A DNA stretch of 64,000 bases from JABIAG01 sp964561995 (GCA_964561995.1 CAZLQZ010000002.1:62001-126000), one strand, 5' to 3'. Counted from the stretch's first letter, positions 52,849-61,293 are shown. Notes: generated from the sequence alone by a model not told the origin. Program-made: numbers and translations.

Positions 52849-53565
52849 TTATTTTTTACTTATTATTCCAATAAGATATACTAGATAGATTAAAGAATTT
52901 CTAAAAGGAAATGATAATCCAACTAAATCTAATATTAATCCAAATACTAATACTGGAGTTAAAGCATAAGCTGCAAATATCCATGTTTGTTCAAATTTCA
53001 GTTTAGTTTTGAATATTCTTGCAATAAGTAATCCAATTAAACTAAAGATTAACGTATAGATTCCTAACCAAATATATAAAAATATAATTACCAATATGCT
53101 TACTAATATGATTGCCCAGAAAATTATTTTATTTATTAATTTTTGATTAAATGTGAAACTTTCTATGTTTGAAATATCAATTTCTTTTATTTCATAATTA
53201 TTATTTTTCATAATTATTTTATTGTTCATAATTATGACTCCACGTTTAAATTCATCTAAATTAGTATATTGTCCTGTTGAATCAATGACATATAGTGAAC
53301 TGTCTTCATCTGAAAGAACGTATGGTTGTTCAACGTCTGTTTCAATAATTCCATTGTTAATTGTCACTTCTGGTACGTTTAAGTCGTATAATCCAATCAT
53401 GCCATAAACTAATTGACCTACTGAAATTAATGAAAATATTAAGATCATAATTGCTAAATATTTAATGCTTGATTTAACTGTAGTTTTTTTTGCATTTTTA
53501 TAAAATTCAAAACTACTTATAGATTTACCAAATTTTTGAAAAAATGTATTTTTAGTGTTTTTCAT
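52849..53565 (-). CDS. DUF1189-like membrane protein
   Basis: 238 residues. KSISSFEFYKNAKKTTVKSS and a first helix (YLAIMILIFSLISVGQLVYG) are followed by an extracytoplasmic region with EVTINNGIIETDVEQPYVLS. This P-x-I-x-I-x-D/N-G type sequence is typical of DUF1189. Three more helices form the C-terminal half (FWAIILVSILVIIFLYIWLG, TLIFSLIGLLIARIF, and the final segment). The function of DUF1189 is not established. The gene lies 17 bases downstream of the site-2 protease gene, so they are likely co-transcribed. Confidence 0.72.
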   Translation of the reverse strand: MKNTKNTFFQKFGKSISSFEFYKNAKKTTVKSSIKYLAIMILIFSLISVGQLVYGMIGLYDLNVPEVTINNGIIETDVEQPYVLSDEDSSLYVIDSTGQYTNLDEFKRGVIIMNNKIIMKNNNYEIKEIDISNIESFTFNQKLINKIIFWAIILVSILVIIFLYIWLGIYTLIFSLIGLLIARIFKTKLKFEQTWIFAAYALTPVLVFGLILDLVGLSFPFRNSLIYLVYLIGIISKK

Positions 53566-53582
53566 TTTAAAATCCTCTTTTT

Positions 53583-54773
53583 TTATATGAAATTTCTTAA
53601 CCAGGGGAATAATAAACTAAATAATAATAGTGCTAAAACAAACAATGAAATTTTAATCCATACTCCATTTGATTTTTTCTTATCTTTTATTAATTTATCA
53701 GTGAAAGTTTTAACCATTCTTCCGCCATCTACTGGACCAATAGGTAATAAATTTGCTAAACCAATAAAAAAGCTAAGTAAGCCTAACCATTTGAATAATC
53801 CTTTAATCCATGAATAAACTCCAAACCAAAATTTGTTAATGTTATTTTTAACTTTATATTCATTGACTATATTTTGAATTCCTACAAAAGATCTTTTTCC
53901 ATCTGGAGATTCAACAGTTGTTATTGTATATGAATTTGTTTCATTACCTAATTTAATTTCATCGCCTATTTTAGTTGCAGCCATAACATCTAAGAATGGA
54001 CTGTAAGAATTAATTTCTTCTTCGTTTAATCTGTTTATAATAATATTTTCTGGTAAAGCACTAGAAGGATATGATTCATTAATTATATCAAAACTAAAAC
54101 CTATTGGTTCTGTCATTACTTTATCGATTGGTGTAAATATAAACATAAACATAAGTAAAATGATTAATGCAGAAAGAATGTTTGAAAATGGGCCTGCTGC
54201 ATAAATTGAATACTGAACATGATCTGGAGCTTTTTCTAATTGTTTTTCATCAGGTTCAACAAAAGCTAAAGGTATTAATGGAACAATTAATGCAAAAAAT
54301 CCAAGTCCTGAACTTTTCACTTTTAATCCATGAGCTTTTGCAACTATTCCATGTGAAAATTCATGAATTAGTATAAGAAAGAATAATGCAAGTATCCAAT
54401 ACCAAAATGGTAAGAATCCTATTCCTGGAATTGTTGTTTGTGGTAAAACTAAAGCAACTCCTGCTGATGCTTGGGGTTGTGATATGGCTATAATTACTGA
54501 TTGAATAATACTAACAACAATTAGTATCATTCCTACAAATCCAATACCTATTCCACAATATCCAATTAAAATAATCCATTCTTTGAATCTTTTTGAGAAT
54601 TTATTGATAAATTTTAAACCAAAATTAGTTCTAAACAATCCTGCATATATTAGTGGAAATATTATCTTTTGTAATTCTAAGTTTTTTTTATTTTTAACTA
54701 CTAATGTAATTAATACTAATACAAAAACAATTAATGAAATCCATTGAAAGTCTAAAAAATTATTTATCATCAC
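53583..54773 (-). CDS. Site-2 intramembrane metalloprotease (M50)
   Basis: 396 residues with about six helices. LIHEFSHGIVAKAHGLKV is the zinc-binding HExxH helix. A PDZ-like extracytoplasmic domain follows (about residues 225-300). LANLLPIGPVDGGRMVKTF is the conserved C-terminal NxxPxxxxDGG motif with the third zinc ligand Asp. Such enzymes cut transmembrane anchors and release regulators or clear signal peptides. It is first in an operon with the DUF1189-like gene. The natural substrate is unknown. Confidence 0.92.
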   Translation of the reverse strand: MMINNFLDFQWISLIVFVLVLITLVVKNKKNLELQKIIFPLIYAGLFRTNFGLKFINKFSKRFKEWIILIGYCGIGIGFVGMILIVVSIIQSVIIAISQPQASAGVALVLPQTTIPGIGFLPFWYWILALFFLILIHEFSHGIVAKAHGLKVKSSGLGFFALIVPLIPLAFVEPDEKQLEKAPDHVQYSIYAAGPFSNILSALIILLMFMFIFTPIDKVMTEPIGFSFDIINESYPSSALPENIIINRLNEEEINSYSPFLDVMAATKIGDEIKLGNETNSYTITTVESPDGKRSFVGIQNIVNEYKVKNNINKFWFGVYSWIKGLFKWLGLLSFFIGLANLLPIGPVDGGRMVKTFTDKLIKDKKKSNGVWIKISLFVLALLLFSLLFPWLRNFI

Positions 54774-54857
54774 TTTTTTTTAATTTTTATAAGTATAAAA
54801 ATGTTACGTTTCTAAATTTTAATATAATTATAAAAAAATCAAATAGAAATGTTATAT

Positions 54858-55019
54858 TTATTTCTTTCTAGGAGTTCTAAGCTTCTTAGCATTGCATTTT
54901 CTACATTTAACTTCTTTAGAAATTACTTTCATAGCATCTGCTCTAATAACGCTTTTACATTTTTTGCATACATATTTTCTTGAGTAATTTCTTACTAATG
55001 CTTCTTCAAATCTTGCCAT
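54858..55019 (-). CDS. rpl40e: 50S ribosomal protein L40e
   Basis: 53 residues. It begins MARFEEALVRNY and contains CKKC (from residue 18) and CRKC (from residue 39), forming a four-Cys zinc ribbon. It ends LRTPRKK. Size, MARF start and cysteine spacing are those of archaeal L40e. The ATG overlaps the TAA of aIF5A (TAATG), so translation is coupled. It is shorter than most ORF cut-offs. Confidence 0.92.
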   Translation of the reverse strand: MARFEEALVRNYSRKYVCKKCKSVIRADAMKVISKEVKCRKCNAKKLRTPRKK

Positions 55020-55423
55020 TATTCTGCACTTCCTTTAACTTGTTTCATAACTTTTGAGTCTAAAATTGTCCAATATAATACAATTGTACCATCTGTAACT
55101 TGTCCTTTAAATTCTTCGGGAATGTCTAAATCAAATGTTTCATATGTTTCCATATCCATTACATTTGCTTTATCATCTGTAACTGATAATACTTGTGAGT
55201 TCTTTTTTTCAACAATAGGAACGTCAACATGATCATGTCCTGGAGCTACAACGATTCTTTTCTTTTCGTCTATTAAACCAACACCAGTTAATCTTACTTT
55301 TGCATGTCCGTGTTTTCCTGGACGTGAAACTTCCATTCCAGTAACTCTACACGCTGCTCCGTCAATAACTACATAATTACCTTTTTGTAATGTTCCAACC
55401 GCTACTGGTTTTGTTTCTCCCAT
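55019..55423 (-). CDS. eif5a: Translation initiation factor aIF5A
   Basis: 134 residues. It helps ribosomes through difficult peptide bonds. SRPGKHGHAKVR contains Lys37, the site changed to hypusine or deoxyhypusine in archaea. The N-terminal SH3-like domain and C-terminal OB domain (DGTIVLYWTILDSKVMKQV) are both complete. TTTATAAAG on the minus strand (55447-55455) is about 28 bases before the ATG, so the mRNA is probably leaderless. It is the first gene of a two-gene operon with L40e. Confidence 0.96.
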   Translation of the reverse strand: MGETKPVAVGTLQKGNYVVIDGAACRVTGMEVSRPGKHGHAKVRLTGVGLIDEKKRIVVAPGHDHVDVPIVEKKNSQVLSVTDDKANVMDMETYETFDLDIPEEFKGQVTDGTIVLYWTILDSKVMKQVKGSAE

Positions 55424-55454
55424 AATGTTTAAAGAAAAATAATTTATTTATAAA

Positions 55455-55470
55455 GGTTTCGTAAGAAACC
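55455..55470. other. Hairpin at the aIF5A promoter
   Basis: GGTTTC (55455-55460) and GAAACC (55465-55470) pair perfectly around GTAA. In minus-strand orientation it overlaps the upstream side of the aIF5A TATA/BRE region. It may be an operator palindrome rather than an RNA structure. The rest of 55471-55616 shows no gene. Confidence 0.35.
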
Positions 55471-55616
55471 CTTATGCTCGGAATAAATTGATATAAGGGA
55501 CCATATTTGTTTAAAACAAAGTGATATTGTATTAGCGTTTTTCATAATTTGAAGTTTTCTACTTAAAATTAAAGAACTTTTGTAAAGTTTCTATTTTTAG
55601 TTAATTAAATAGTATT

Positions 55617-56246
55617 TTATTTAAGAACATATAATGTATAAACCTTAAGATTTAATGAATCATATATAAAATCTTTAATTTCTATTATTTCTAAATTTGA
55701 TTTTTCAACATATTTTTTCATATTATTTGAAGAAATTATGTAATCCTCAAATTCAATGTAATTGCCATCTATTTTTTTTAATTTTAAAATTCCTTTACTT
55801 TCAGATATCTTTTTTGAATTTACTATTTCGTTATCATTTTCAAACAATTCCTCTGAACCATTAATTACATAAATTTTACCTTCTTTGGTTTTAATTCTTT
55901 TAGCTTCAGACAATACTTTTATTCTTTCTAATTCTGAATCTATACAAGACAATACATTTATGATTAAAATATTTTGGAATGAATTTTTTTCAAAAGGTAA
56001 ACTTTTTCCATCACCTTGTAAATATTTAACTTCTGATTTAATATTAACCTTATTTTGATCAATTCCTGTAACTTTAACGTTTTTTGAAGATAAGATTTCT
56101 GAAAAATATCCTGTTCCGCATCCAATATCTAAAACATTTCCTTTGAGATTTAATTTTTCAAAATATGGTTTAAGTAAAGATTCCTTGAATATTGTGGGTG
56201 CAAAGTATTTCTTAATATGATTTTTCCAATTTGACTTAATATTCAT
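55617..56246 (-). CDS. Class I SAM-dependent methyltransferase (Methyltransf_11-like)
   Basis: 209 residues. NVLDIGCGTGYFSEIL is motif I. VTGIDQNKVNIKSEV holds the acidic contact, YLQGDGKSLPFEKNSFQNIL is motif II/III, and a hydrophobic LIINVLSCIDSE strand follows. Small-molecule or generic methyltransferase of the UbiE/Methyltransf_11 type. The start at 56246 lies 19 bases from the upstream metalloprotease stop, suggesting the same transcript. Substrate unknown. Confidence 0.85.
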   Translation of the reverse strand: MNIKSNWKNHIKKYFAPTIFKESLLKPYFEKLNLKGNVLDIGCGTGYFSEILSSKNVKVTGIDQNKVNIKSEVKYLQGDGKSLPFEKNSFQNILIINVLSCIDSELERIKVLSEAKRIKTKEGKIYVINGSEELFENDNEIVNSKKISESKGILKLKKIDGNYIEFEDYIISSNNMKKYVEKSNLEIIEIKDFIYDSLNLKVYTLYVLK

Positions 56247-56264
56247 TTTTTTATTTATATTTTA

Positions 56265-56921
56265 TTAAAACCATTTAAACATTTTAACTTTTTTCTTACT
56301 TCTAACTAATATATTAACTTTTCTTTCTACTTCGTTAAAGTTCTCAAATTGTTTTTCTAATTTTCTAAAATTTGTTGTGTGATAACGCATGGTTCCGTTT
56401 TTTGCAGTAAATTTTTCTTTTTTATGTAGTAGTTCGTGATACATTATATAATCTAAAAGTTCGGGTTCTTCTGTAAATATTGAGCTAATTGTTATAGTAT
56501 CATCATGAAAATTATAAACTCCTAATTGAGTTGTTGAGTATTGTCCAAATTTTAAGTTCGGTTGTTCCATTAATCCTTGAAAGTATTTTTCATTAATTCT
56601 ATTGAACGAGTCAACTAATATTGGATTAGATTCAGTTATTGGGGTGTATTTACCCAAATTTTTAATAAAATTGTGATATAAATCTGTATAAATTGTTTCT
56701 TTTTTAGCTTTAAACAATCGCATCAATAAATGTTGAATTAAACCCATTTGAATCTCTCTACCAATGTCTTTCCATTCATAAGAAAGATTCATTTCTATAT
56801 TGTTACCAACTCTTTTAAGGTTAGCATTAAATTCTTTAAATCTTTTAGAATAATTAAGTTTTGTAGTAAAATTGAATTCTTTATTTGGATATAGATTAAC
56901 AAATGCTTCCTTAATAATCAT
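56265..56921 (-). CDS. SprT/M48-like zinc metalloprotease
   Basis: 218 residues. YIMYHELLHKKEKFTAKNG contains HELLH (HExxH) followed by a downstream His in MRYHTTNFRKLEKQF, as in SprT-like or M48-type minimal metalloproteases. The N-terminal about 130 residues are helical and lack membrane segments. It starts with a 4-base overlap with the L35Ae gene (56918-56921), suggesting coupled expression. Cytoplasmic protein quality control or DNA-protein crosslink repair are possibilities, but the role is not determined. Confidence 0.75.
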   Translation of the reverse strand: MIIKEAFVNLYPNKEFNFTTKLNYSKRFKEFNANLKRVGNNIEMNLSYEWKDIGREIQMGLIQHLLMRLFKAKKETIYTDLYHNFIKNLGKYTPITESNPILVDSFNRINEKYFQGLMEQPNLKFGQYSTTQLGVYNFHDDTITISSIFTEEPELLDYIMYHELLHKKEKFTAKNGTMRYHTTNFRKLEKQFENFNEVERKVNILVRSKKKVKMFKWF

Positions 56922-57172
56922 TGAATAGAAACTTTTTTACTTAAAGATTGGCCTGGCATTCCAGTTTCAAAAATAACTCTTATAGCACCTTTGTTGCCAT
57001 GAGCAGATTTAACTTCGCCTGTAATTTCTTTTTTAACTGATTTCCACACTACTTTTTTACCTAATAGTTTTACAGCATCTTCTCTTTTATCAACGCCATC
57101 TATTTTAACAATCATATGATTGCCCTTTTGAGTGTGTACTCCTCCTCTAAAATTAACAATTACGCCTTCCAT
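56918..57172 (-). CDS. rpl35ae: 50S ribosomal protein L35Ae
   Basis: 84 residues. It begins MEGVIVNFRGGVHTQKGNHM and continues with VWKSVKKEITGEVKSAHGNKG and AIRVIFETGMPGQSL. These are typical of the compact beta-barrel L35Ae of archaea. The gene opens an operon with the metalloprotease and the methyltransferase. The region before its ATG (57180-57200) has a TATA-like TTTATAAAG on the minus strand. Confidence 0.95.
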   Translation of the reverse strand: MEGVIVNFRGGVHTQKGNHMIVKIDGVDKREDAVKLLGKKVVWKSVKKEITGEVKSAHGNKGAIRVIFETGMPGQSLSKKVSIQ

Positions 57173-57207
57173 AATTGTTTAGAAAAATAGAGTATTTATA
57201 AAGGTTT

Positions 57208-57543
57208 CTAGTTCTTTTTTTGTTCTAATGCAAAATTTGCCGCAGTATATTCTTTATGTTCATTATTTGGTTTACCTATTTGGTAATAAAAAACTACAGC
57301 TATTGCAAGAATGGCATAACTTAAACACATATTATCCATCACTTTTTCAAGATTTGGGTTTGATGTATTGCTTAGATGATATTTAGATAAAAATGTCAAA
57401 CTAAGAGCACCTAATGAATAACTCATTCCTCTTTGATAACTTTTTATCTTGGGTTTTAATTTTTGTATTATACCTTCAAGTTCTTTTTTTTCTTTTTTTA
57501 AAAATGAATTACATCTTTTTTCTAATTGGCCAAAATCCTGCAT
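57208..57543 (-). CDS. Small two-helix membrane protein
   Basis: 111 residues. A basic helical N-terminus (KRCNSFLKKEKKELEGIIQK) is followed by a moderately hydrophobic segment (YSLGALSLTFLS) and a clear helix (LSYAILAIAVVFYYQIG). No family recognised. It is divergent from the DHH phosphoesterase gene, 52 bases away. Function unknown. Confidence 0.6.
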   Translation of the reverse strand: MQDFGQLEKRCNSFLKKEKKELEGIIQKLKPKIKSYQRGMSYSLGALSLTFLSKYHLSNTSNPNLEKVMDNMCLSYAILAIAVVFYYQIGKPNNEHKEYTAANFALEQKKN

Positions 57544-57595
57544 ATTTTTTTTTCAAATCGTAAAGTTTATATCTTTATTGGATTTTTCATATTAG

Positions 57596-58633
57596 ATGAT
57601 TACAATAGATGAAATAAGGGAAGAATTGTTAACCTGTAAAAAACCTTTATTCTTTTTTCATGATGATGCAGATGGCTTGTGTTCTTTTTTGCTTTTATAT
57701 CGTTATATTAAAGAAGGAAAGGGAGTTGTGGTAAAAGCTTCATTTGGTGTTGATGAAATGTTTTTAAGAAAAGTGGGTGAATACCAACCTGATAAAGTTT
57801 TCATTACAGATATGGCAGTTGTTACTCAGGATTTTATTAGAAACGTTAAAGTTCCTATTATATTAATTGATCATCATCCAGTTAAAGAAAAAGTAAGGGG
57901 TGTTAAGTATTATAATCCTAGACTAGAAAATCCTGATTTGAATATTCCTGCTACAAAGATATGTTATGATATTGTCCAACAAGACATGTGGATTGGTGCT
58001 GTTGGTACTATTGGCGATTGGGTTTATATTGAAAGTTTTATGAAAGAAGTTAAAAAACAGTATCCTAAATTATTAAATAAAAAAATCAAAACTCCAGAAT
58101 CTGCTTTATTTGATTCAGAATTTGGTAAGTTGGCCAAGATATTTAATTTTATTTTAAAAGGAAAAATTACAGATATAAATAAATGCATTAAAATTTTGAC
58201 TAGAATTTCAGGTCCTGAAGAAATTTTGGAACAAACAACTTCTCCAGGTAAGTTTATTTATAAGAAATATGAGTCTGTTGTTAAACCCTATGAAAATTTA
58301 TTAAAAATGGCTTTGAAAAAAGCTTCAGATGATAAATTTTTAATTTTTCCTTATGCGTCTGACGAATCCTTTACTGGTGAATTGTCTAATGAATTGTTGT
58401 ATAGGTTTTCGGACAAGATTATCATCATTGCAAGAGAAAAATCGGATGAAATGAGGTGTAGTTTGCGTTCTCCTAAAAATATAAATGTAAGAGAAATTTT
58501 AATGAAATCATTAGTAGGAATTGAAGGAAGAGGGGGCGGCCATGAACAAGCTTGTGGAGTTTCTGTGAAAAGAGAACAGTGGGATACTTTTATTGAAAAT
58601 ATGAGAAATAATTTAGATAAACAATCCAGCTAA
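57596..58633 (+). CDS. DHH/DHHA1-family phosphoesterase (RecJ/NrnA-like)
   Basis: 345 residues. FFHDDADGLCSFLLLYRY is motif I (Asp ligands), FITDMAV motif II, LIDHHPVKEK the DHH motif, and GAVGTIGDW motif IV. Mn2+ binding and hydrolysis of phosphodiesters are expected. The C-terminal DHHA1 part has EGRGGGHEQACGVS. Archaeal members act as RecJ-like nucleases at replication forks or degrade short oligonucleotides and cyclic dinucleotides; which applies here is open. A TATA box TTTATATC (57566-57573) is about 27 bases before the ATG, so the mRNA is probably leaderless. Confidence 0.9.
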   Translation: MITIDEIREELLTCKKPLFFFHDDADGLCSFLLLYRYIKEGKGVVVKASFGVDEMFLRKVGEYQPDKVFITDMAVVTQDFIRNVKVPIILIDHHPVKEKVRGVKYYNPRLENPDLNIPATKICYDIVQQDMWIGAVGTIGDWVYIESFMKEVKKQYPKLLNKKIKTPESALFDSEFGKLAKIFNFILKGKITDINKCIKILTRISGPEEILEQTTSPGKFIYKKYESVVKPYENLLKMALKKASDDKFLIFPYASDESFTGELSNELLYRFSDKIIIIAREKSDEMRCSLRSPKNINVREILMKSLVGIEGRGGGHEQACGVSVKREQWDTFIENMRNNLDKQSS

Positions 58634-58660
58634 AATCTTTCCTCATAAAGTTGCGTTAAA

Positions 58661-58669
58661 TTTATAAAT
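58661..58669 (+). promoter_or_regulatory. TATA box of tRNA-Gly
   Basis: TTTATAAAT is centred about 28 bases before the first tRNA base at 58693, the right spacing for transcription to start at the mature 5' end. Confidence 0.65.
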
Positions 58670-58692
58670 AGTTTGTGTTTCTTTATTGGTAT

Positions 58693-58819
58693 GCGCCAGT
58701 AGTCTAATGGCTAGGATAGCGGCCTTCCATAGCAATTAATATTGTTGATGAGAGCCGTTGATTCGGGTTCGAAACAATCGATTTTAATTAATCTGTTGCG
58801 AGCAGTCCCGGCTGGCGCA
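58693..58819 (+). tRNA. tRNA-Gly(TCC) with two introns, one in the T-loop
   Basis: The acceptor GCGCCAG pairs perfectly with CTGGCGC and the discriminator is A. The D arm is GTCT/GGAT and the anticodon stem GCGGC/GCCGT. The loop is CT-TCC-A plus A, so it reads glycine codons. Intron 1 (58730-58752, 23 nt) sits at 37/38 and fits a bulge-helix-bulge with one mismatch. The T arm starts TCGGG-TTCGAA but is then interrupted by 58774-58805 (about 32 nt) before T-CCCGG. Removing both introns restores a normal 72-nt tRNA with T-loop TTCGAAT. Intron 2 is thus near position 59/60, and its edges are uncertain by 1-2 nt. A TTCG/CGAG plus CAA/TTG pairing supports a relaxed splice motif. Confidence 0.92.
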
Positions 58820-58861
58820 TTCTTTTAAATATTTAATAAAAAGAATAAATAATAATAAAAA

Positions 58862-59575
58862 TTAATCTCTGCCGAAATTTATTGATGTCCCTTTACTAGT
58901 TGCTTTTGGTAAATAAGGTATTAGTTTATTTGCTAAGTTAGATAAAGGCATACTTTGTAACCAAACTTTTCCCGGACCAATTAATTCAGCTAAAAACAAT
59001 CCTTCTCCGCCAAAAAGAACATTTTTAATTCCTTTAATTGTTGTTAGATTGTATTGAACTTGAGGTTCGTAAAATGCAATATGTCCGGGATCAATTTTCA
59101 ATACTTCACCGGGTTTTAAGTCTTGTTCAACAATTTCTCCATTTGCTTCAAGAAATGCATTTCCTGGACCTGATACTTTTTGCAAAATAAATCCTTCTCC
59201 GCCAAATAATCCTGTTCCTAATTTTTTTCTAAAATGTGTTTCTAATGTAACACCTTGTTCAGCAACCATAAAAGAATCTTTTTGACAAATTATACTCTCA
59301 CCATCTTTTAGGTTGAAGTTTAAAATCTTTCCTGGAAATTCATTTGAAAAAACTACTTTTCCTTCATTTGATTGACAAGTATAATTAACTAAGAAAAAAC
59401 TTTCTCCTGAAAACATCCTACCTATACTTTTCATAAATCCGCCTTTAGCTTCAGTATGCATATTTATGTTGTCAGTCATCCAAGACATTCCACCTGCTTC
59501 TGAATATATTGTTTCGCCTTTTTTTAAATTAATTTCAACTACTTGCATAATTGTTCCTTTTATTTCGTGTTTCAT
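58862..59575 (-). CDS. AIM24/TIGR00266 family protein
   Basis: 237 residues forming a beta-helix-like fold with repeated Gly-rich hairpins: TIYSEAGGMSWMTDNINMH, GGFMKSIGRMFSGESFFLV, LFGGEGFILQKVSGPGNAFLE and LFGGEGLFLAELIGPGKVWLQ. These match the AIM24 family, which is common in bacteria and archaea and related to a yeast mitochondrial protein. No enzymatic activity is known. No signal peptide. It is divergent from rubrerythrin, with a short shared intergenic region (59576-59682). Confidence 0.9.
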   Translation of the reverse strand: MKHEIKGTIMQVVEINLKKGETIYSEAGGMSWMTDNINMHTEAKGGFMKSIGRMFSGESFFLVNYTCQSNEGKVVFSNEFPGKILNFNLKDGESIICQKDSFMVAEQGVTLETHFRKKLGTGLFGGEGFILQKVSGPGNAFLEANGEIVEQDLKPGEVLKIDPGHIAFYEPQVQYNLTTIKGIKNVLFGGEGLFLAELIGPGKVWLQSMPLSNLANKLIPYLPKATSKGTSINFGRD

Positions 59576-59682
59576 ATCTTAATGATAATTCATTTTTTTA
59601 TAAAATTTATGATTTAAACACAACCTTTTTATACAAAACTTCTATTTATATTATTAATTCTGAATGAATTGTGAGGGGAAAA

Positions 59683-60240
59683 ATGATTAAAACTGAAGAA
59701 AATTTGAAAGCCGCTTTTGCCGGTGAGAGTCAAGCAAGAAACAAATATACTTATTTTGCTAAACAAGCAAGAAAAGAAGGGTTTAATTATATAGCTAAGA
59801 TTTTTGAAGAAACTGCAGAAAATGAAATGCAACATGCAAAAGATGAATTTAAGTTATTAAATGGAATTGGAACTACTGCTGAAAATTTAAAGGCAGCAAT
59901 TGAAGGTGAGTTGCATGAAACTCAAACAATGTATCCCGATTTTGCAAAAGATGCTAGTGAAGAAGGAAATGAAAAAGCTGCTGCTTTGTTTAAAATGATT
60001 GCAAAAGTTGAAGCTGAACACGAAAAAAGATACAAACAACTTTTAAAAATTGTTGAAAGTGGTAATGTTTTCAAAAGAGATAATCCAATTAGATGGAAAT
60101 GTTCTAAATGTGGTTATATACATACTGCTAGTGAACCGCCAGAAGAATGCCCATCATGTAAACATCCTAAAAGTTACTATGAACCAGAATGTTTTTGTTT
60201 TGAAGAAGGCTGTGAAATTTGTGGTGTGAAAAATGACTGA
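59683..60240 (+). CDS. rbr: Rubrerythrin
   Basis: 185 residues from the ATG at 59683; GTGAGGGG (59671-59678) is its ribosome site, so the in-frame GTG at 59671 is not the start. The diiron ferritin-like domain has AGESQARNKY, AENEMQHAKDE, EGELHETQTMYP and VEAEHEKRY with the usual Glu/His ligands. The C-terminal rubredoxin site is WKCSKCGYIH and ECPSCKHPK. It reduces hydrogen peroxide in anaerobes. An extra Cys-rich tail (ECFCFEEGCEICG) follows the rubredoxin and is unusual. It overlaps the superoxide reductase gene by 8 bases. Confidence 0.95.
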   Translation: MIKTEENLKAAFAGESQARNKYTYFAKQARKEGFNYIAKIFEETAENEMQHAKDEFKLLNGIGTTAENLKAAIEGELHETQTMYPDFAKDASEEGNEKAAALFKMIAKVEAEHEKRYKQLLKIVESGNVFKRDNPIRWKCSKCGYIHTASEPPEECPSCKHPKSYYEPECFCFEEGCEICGVKND

Positions 60241-60616
60241 AAAAAATGGATTTTATAAATGCTCAATTTGTGGTAATCTAGTTTCAGTTATTGAAGCTCA
60301 TGATGGAACTTTAGTTTGTTGTGGTAAAGATATGGATATACTTGCTGAAAAAACTAAAGATGAAGGTATGGAAAAACACGTTCCTATTGTTTCAATAGAA
60401 AGTGATAAACTTGTTGTTAATATCGGTTCAATTGATCATCCAATGGAAGACGAACATTACATTGAACTAATACAAGTTTTAGACGGGGAAAAAGTTATTG
60501 CAGAAAAAAGACTTTATCCGGGTCAAAAGCCACATGCTGAGTTTTATATTCCAGTTTCAGATAATCTAAAAGTTAGAGAAGTTTGTAACCTGCATGGATT
60601 GTGGTCCAACAAATAA
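60233..60616 (+). CDS. sor: Desulfoferrodoxin-type superoxide reductase
   Basis: 127 residues with both iron centres. The N-terminal desulforedoxin site is C10, C13, C29 and C30. The catalytic site has E47, K48, H49, H69, H75, C118 and H121 in EKHVP, DHPMEDEHY and VCNLHGLW. It reduces superoxide to peroxide without making oxygen, and the peroxide would then be removed by the rubrerythrin encoded just upstream. The genes overlap by 8 bases, so production is coupled. All key residues are intact. Confidence 0.96.
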   Translation: MTEKNGFYKCSICGNLVSVIEAHDGTLVCCGKDMDILAEKTKDEGMEKHVPIVSIESDKLVVNIGSIDHPMEDEHYIELIQVLDGEKVIAEKRLYPGQKPHAEFYIPVSDNLKVREVCNLHGLWSNK

Positions 60617-60665
60617 TTCGATTTTTTTTTATTTTTAGAAGATTTATCTTTTGAACATTATTTTT

Positions 60666-61259
60666 ATGAATATCATTAAAGAAGTAAAAAAACTGAAAAA
60701 TTCAGAAGTAAAACAAATAGTTAATGGAAGATTAAAAGAATTTAAGAAATTAAATAAAGAGGGAAATAAAGAATGGTTTTCTGAGCTTTGTTTTTGCATT
60801 TTAACTGCTAATTCTAAAGCTGAAACTGCTTTGAAAATTCAAACTGAATTAAAAGATTGTTTTGGTAATGCTAGTCCTAAAAAAGTTAAACAATGTATAA
60901 TTAATAACAAACATCGTTTTCATAATAATAAAACAAAATATATTATTGAAGCTAGAAATTTTTTAAACATAAAAGATATAATCTTAAAAGAAAAAGAACC
61001 ACGAGAATGGCTTGTAAAAAATATCAAAGGACTAGGTTACAAGGAAAGTAGTCACTTCTTAAGGAATGTAGGTTATGATACATATGCTATTCTTGACAGG
61101 CATATATTAGTTTTGCTTGGAAGAGAAAAAACAATCAATCCTAAATTGTATAAAGAAGTTGAAAAAGAGTTTATTGAACTTACAAATAAATTAAAAATGA
61201 ATGCTGCAGAGTTAGACCTTTATATGTGGTATTTGAAAACTGGTAAAGTATTAAAATGA
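60666..61259 (+). CDS. Ogg2-like 8-oxoguanine DNA glycosylase/lyase
   Basis: 197 residues from ATG 60666; a TTG start at 60651 is less likely. ELCFCILTANSKAETALKI and the helix-hairpin-helix IKGLGYKESSHFLRNVGYD, followed by the catalytic-Asp segment YAILDRHIL, match archaeal Ogg2 (HhH-GPD superfamily). The Lys in GYKESS and the Asp in ILDRH are the expected catalytic pair. It removes 8-oxoguanine and nicks the strand. It lies after the rubrerythrin/superoxide reductase pair, forming a small oxidative-damage group, although it has its own upstream AT-rich region. Confidence 0.9.
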   Translation: MNIIKEVKKLKNSEVKQIVNGRLKEFKKLNKEGNKEWFSELCFCILTANSKAETALKIQTELKDCFGNASPKKVKQCIINNKHRFHNNKTKYIIEARNFLNIKDIILKEKEPREWLVKNIKGLGYKESSHFLRNVGYDTYAILDRHILVLLGREKTINPKLYKEVEKEFIELTNKLKMNAAELDLYMWYLKTGKVLK

Positions 61260-61283
61260 TTTTTTCACCCATTATAATAAAAA

Positions 61284-61293
61284 CTTTATAAAT
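61284..61293 (+). promoter_or_regulatory. TATA box of the 61314 glycosyltransferase
   Basis: CTTTATAAAT is centred about 26 bases before ATG 61314, predicting a leaderless mRNA. Confidence 0.6.
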
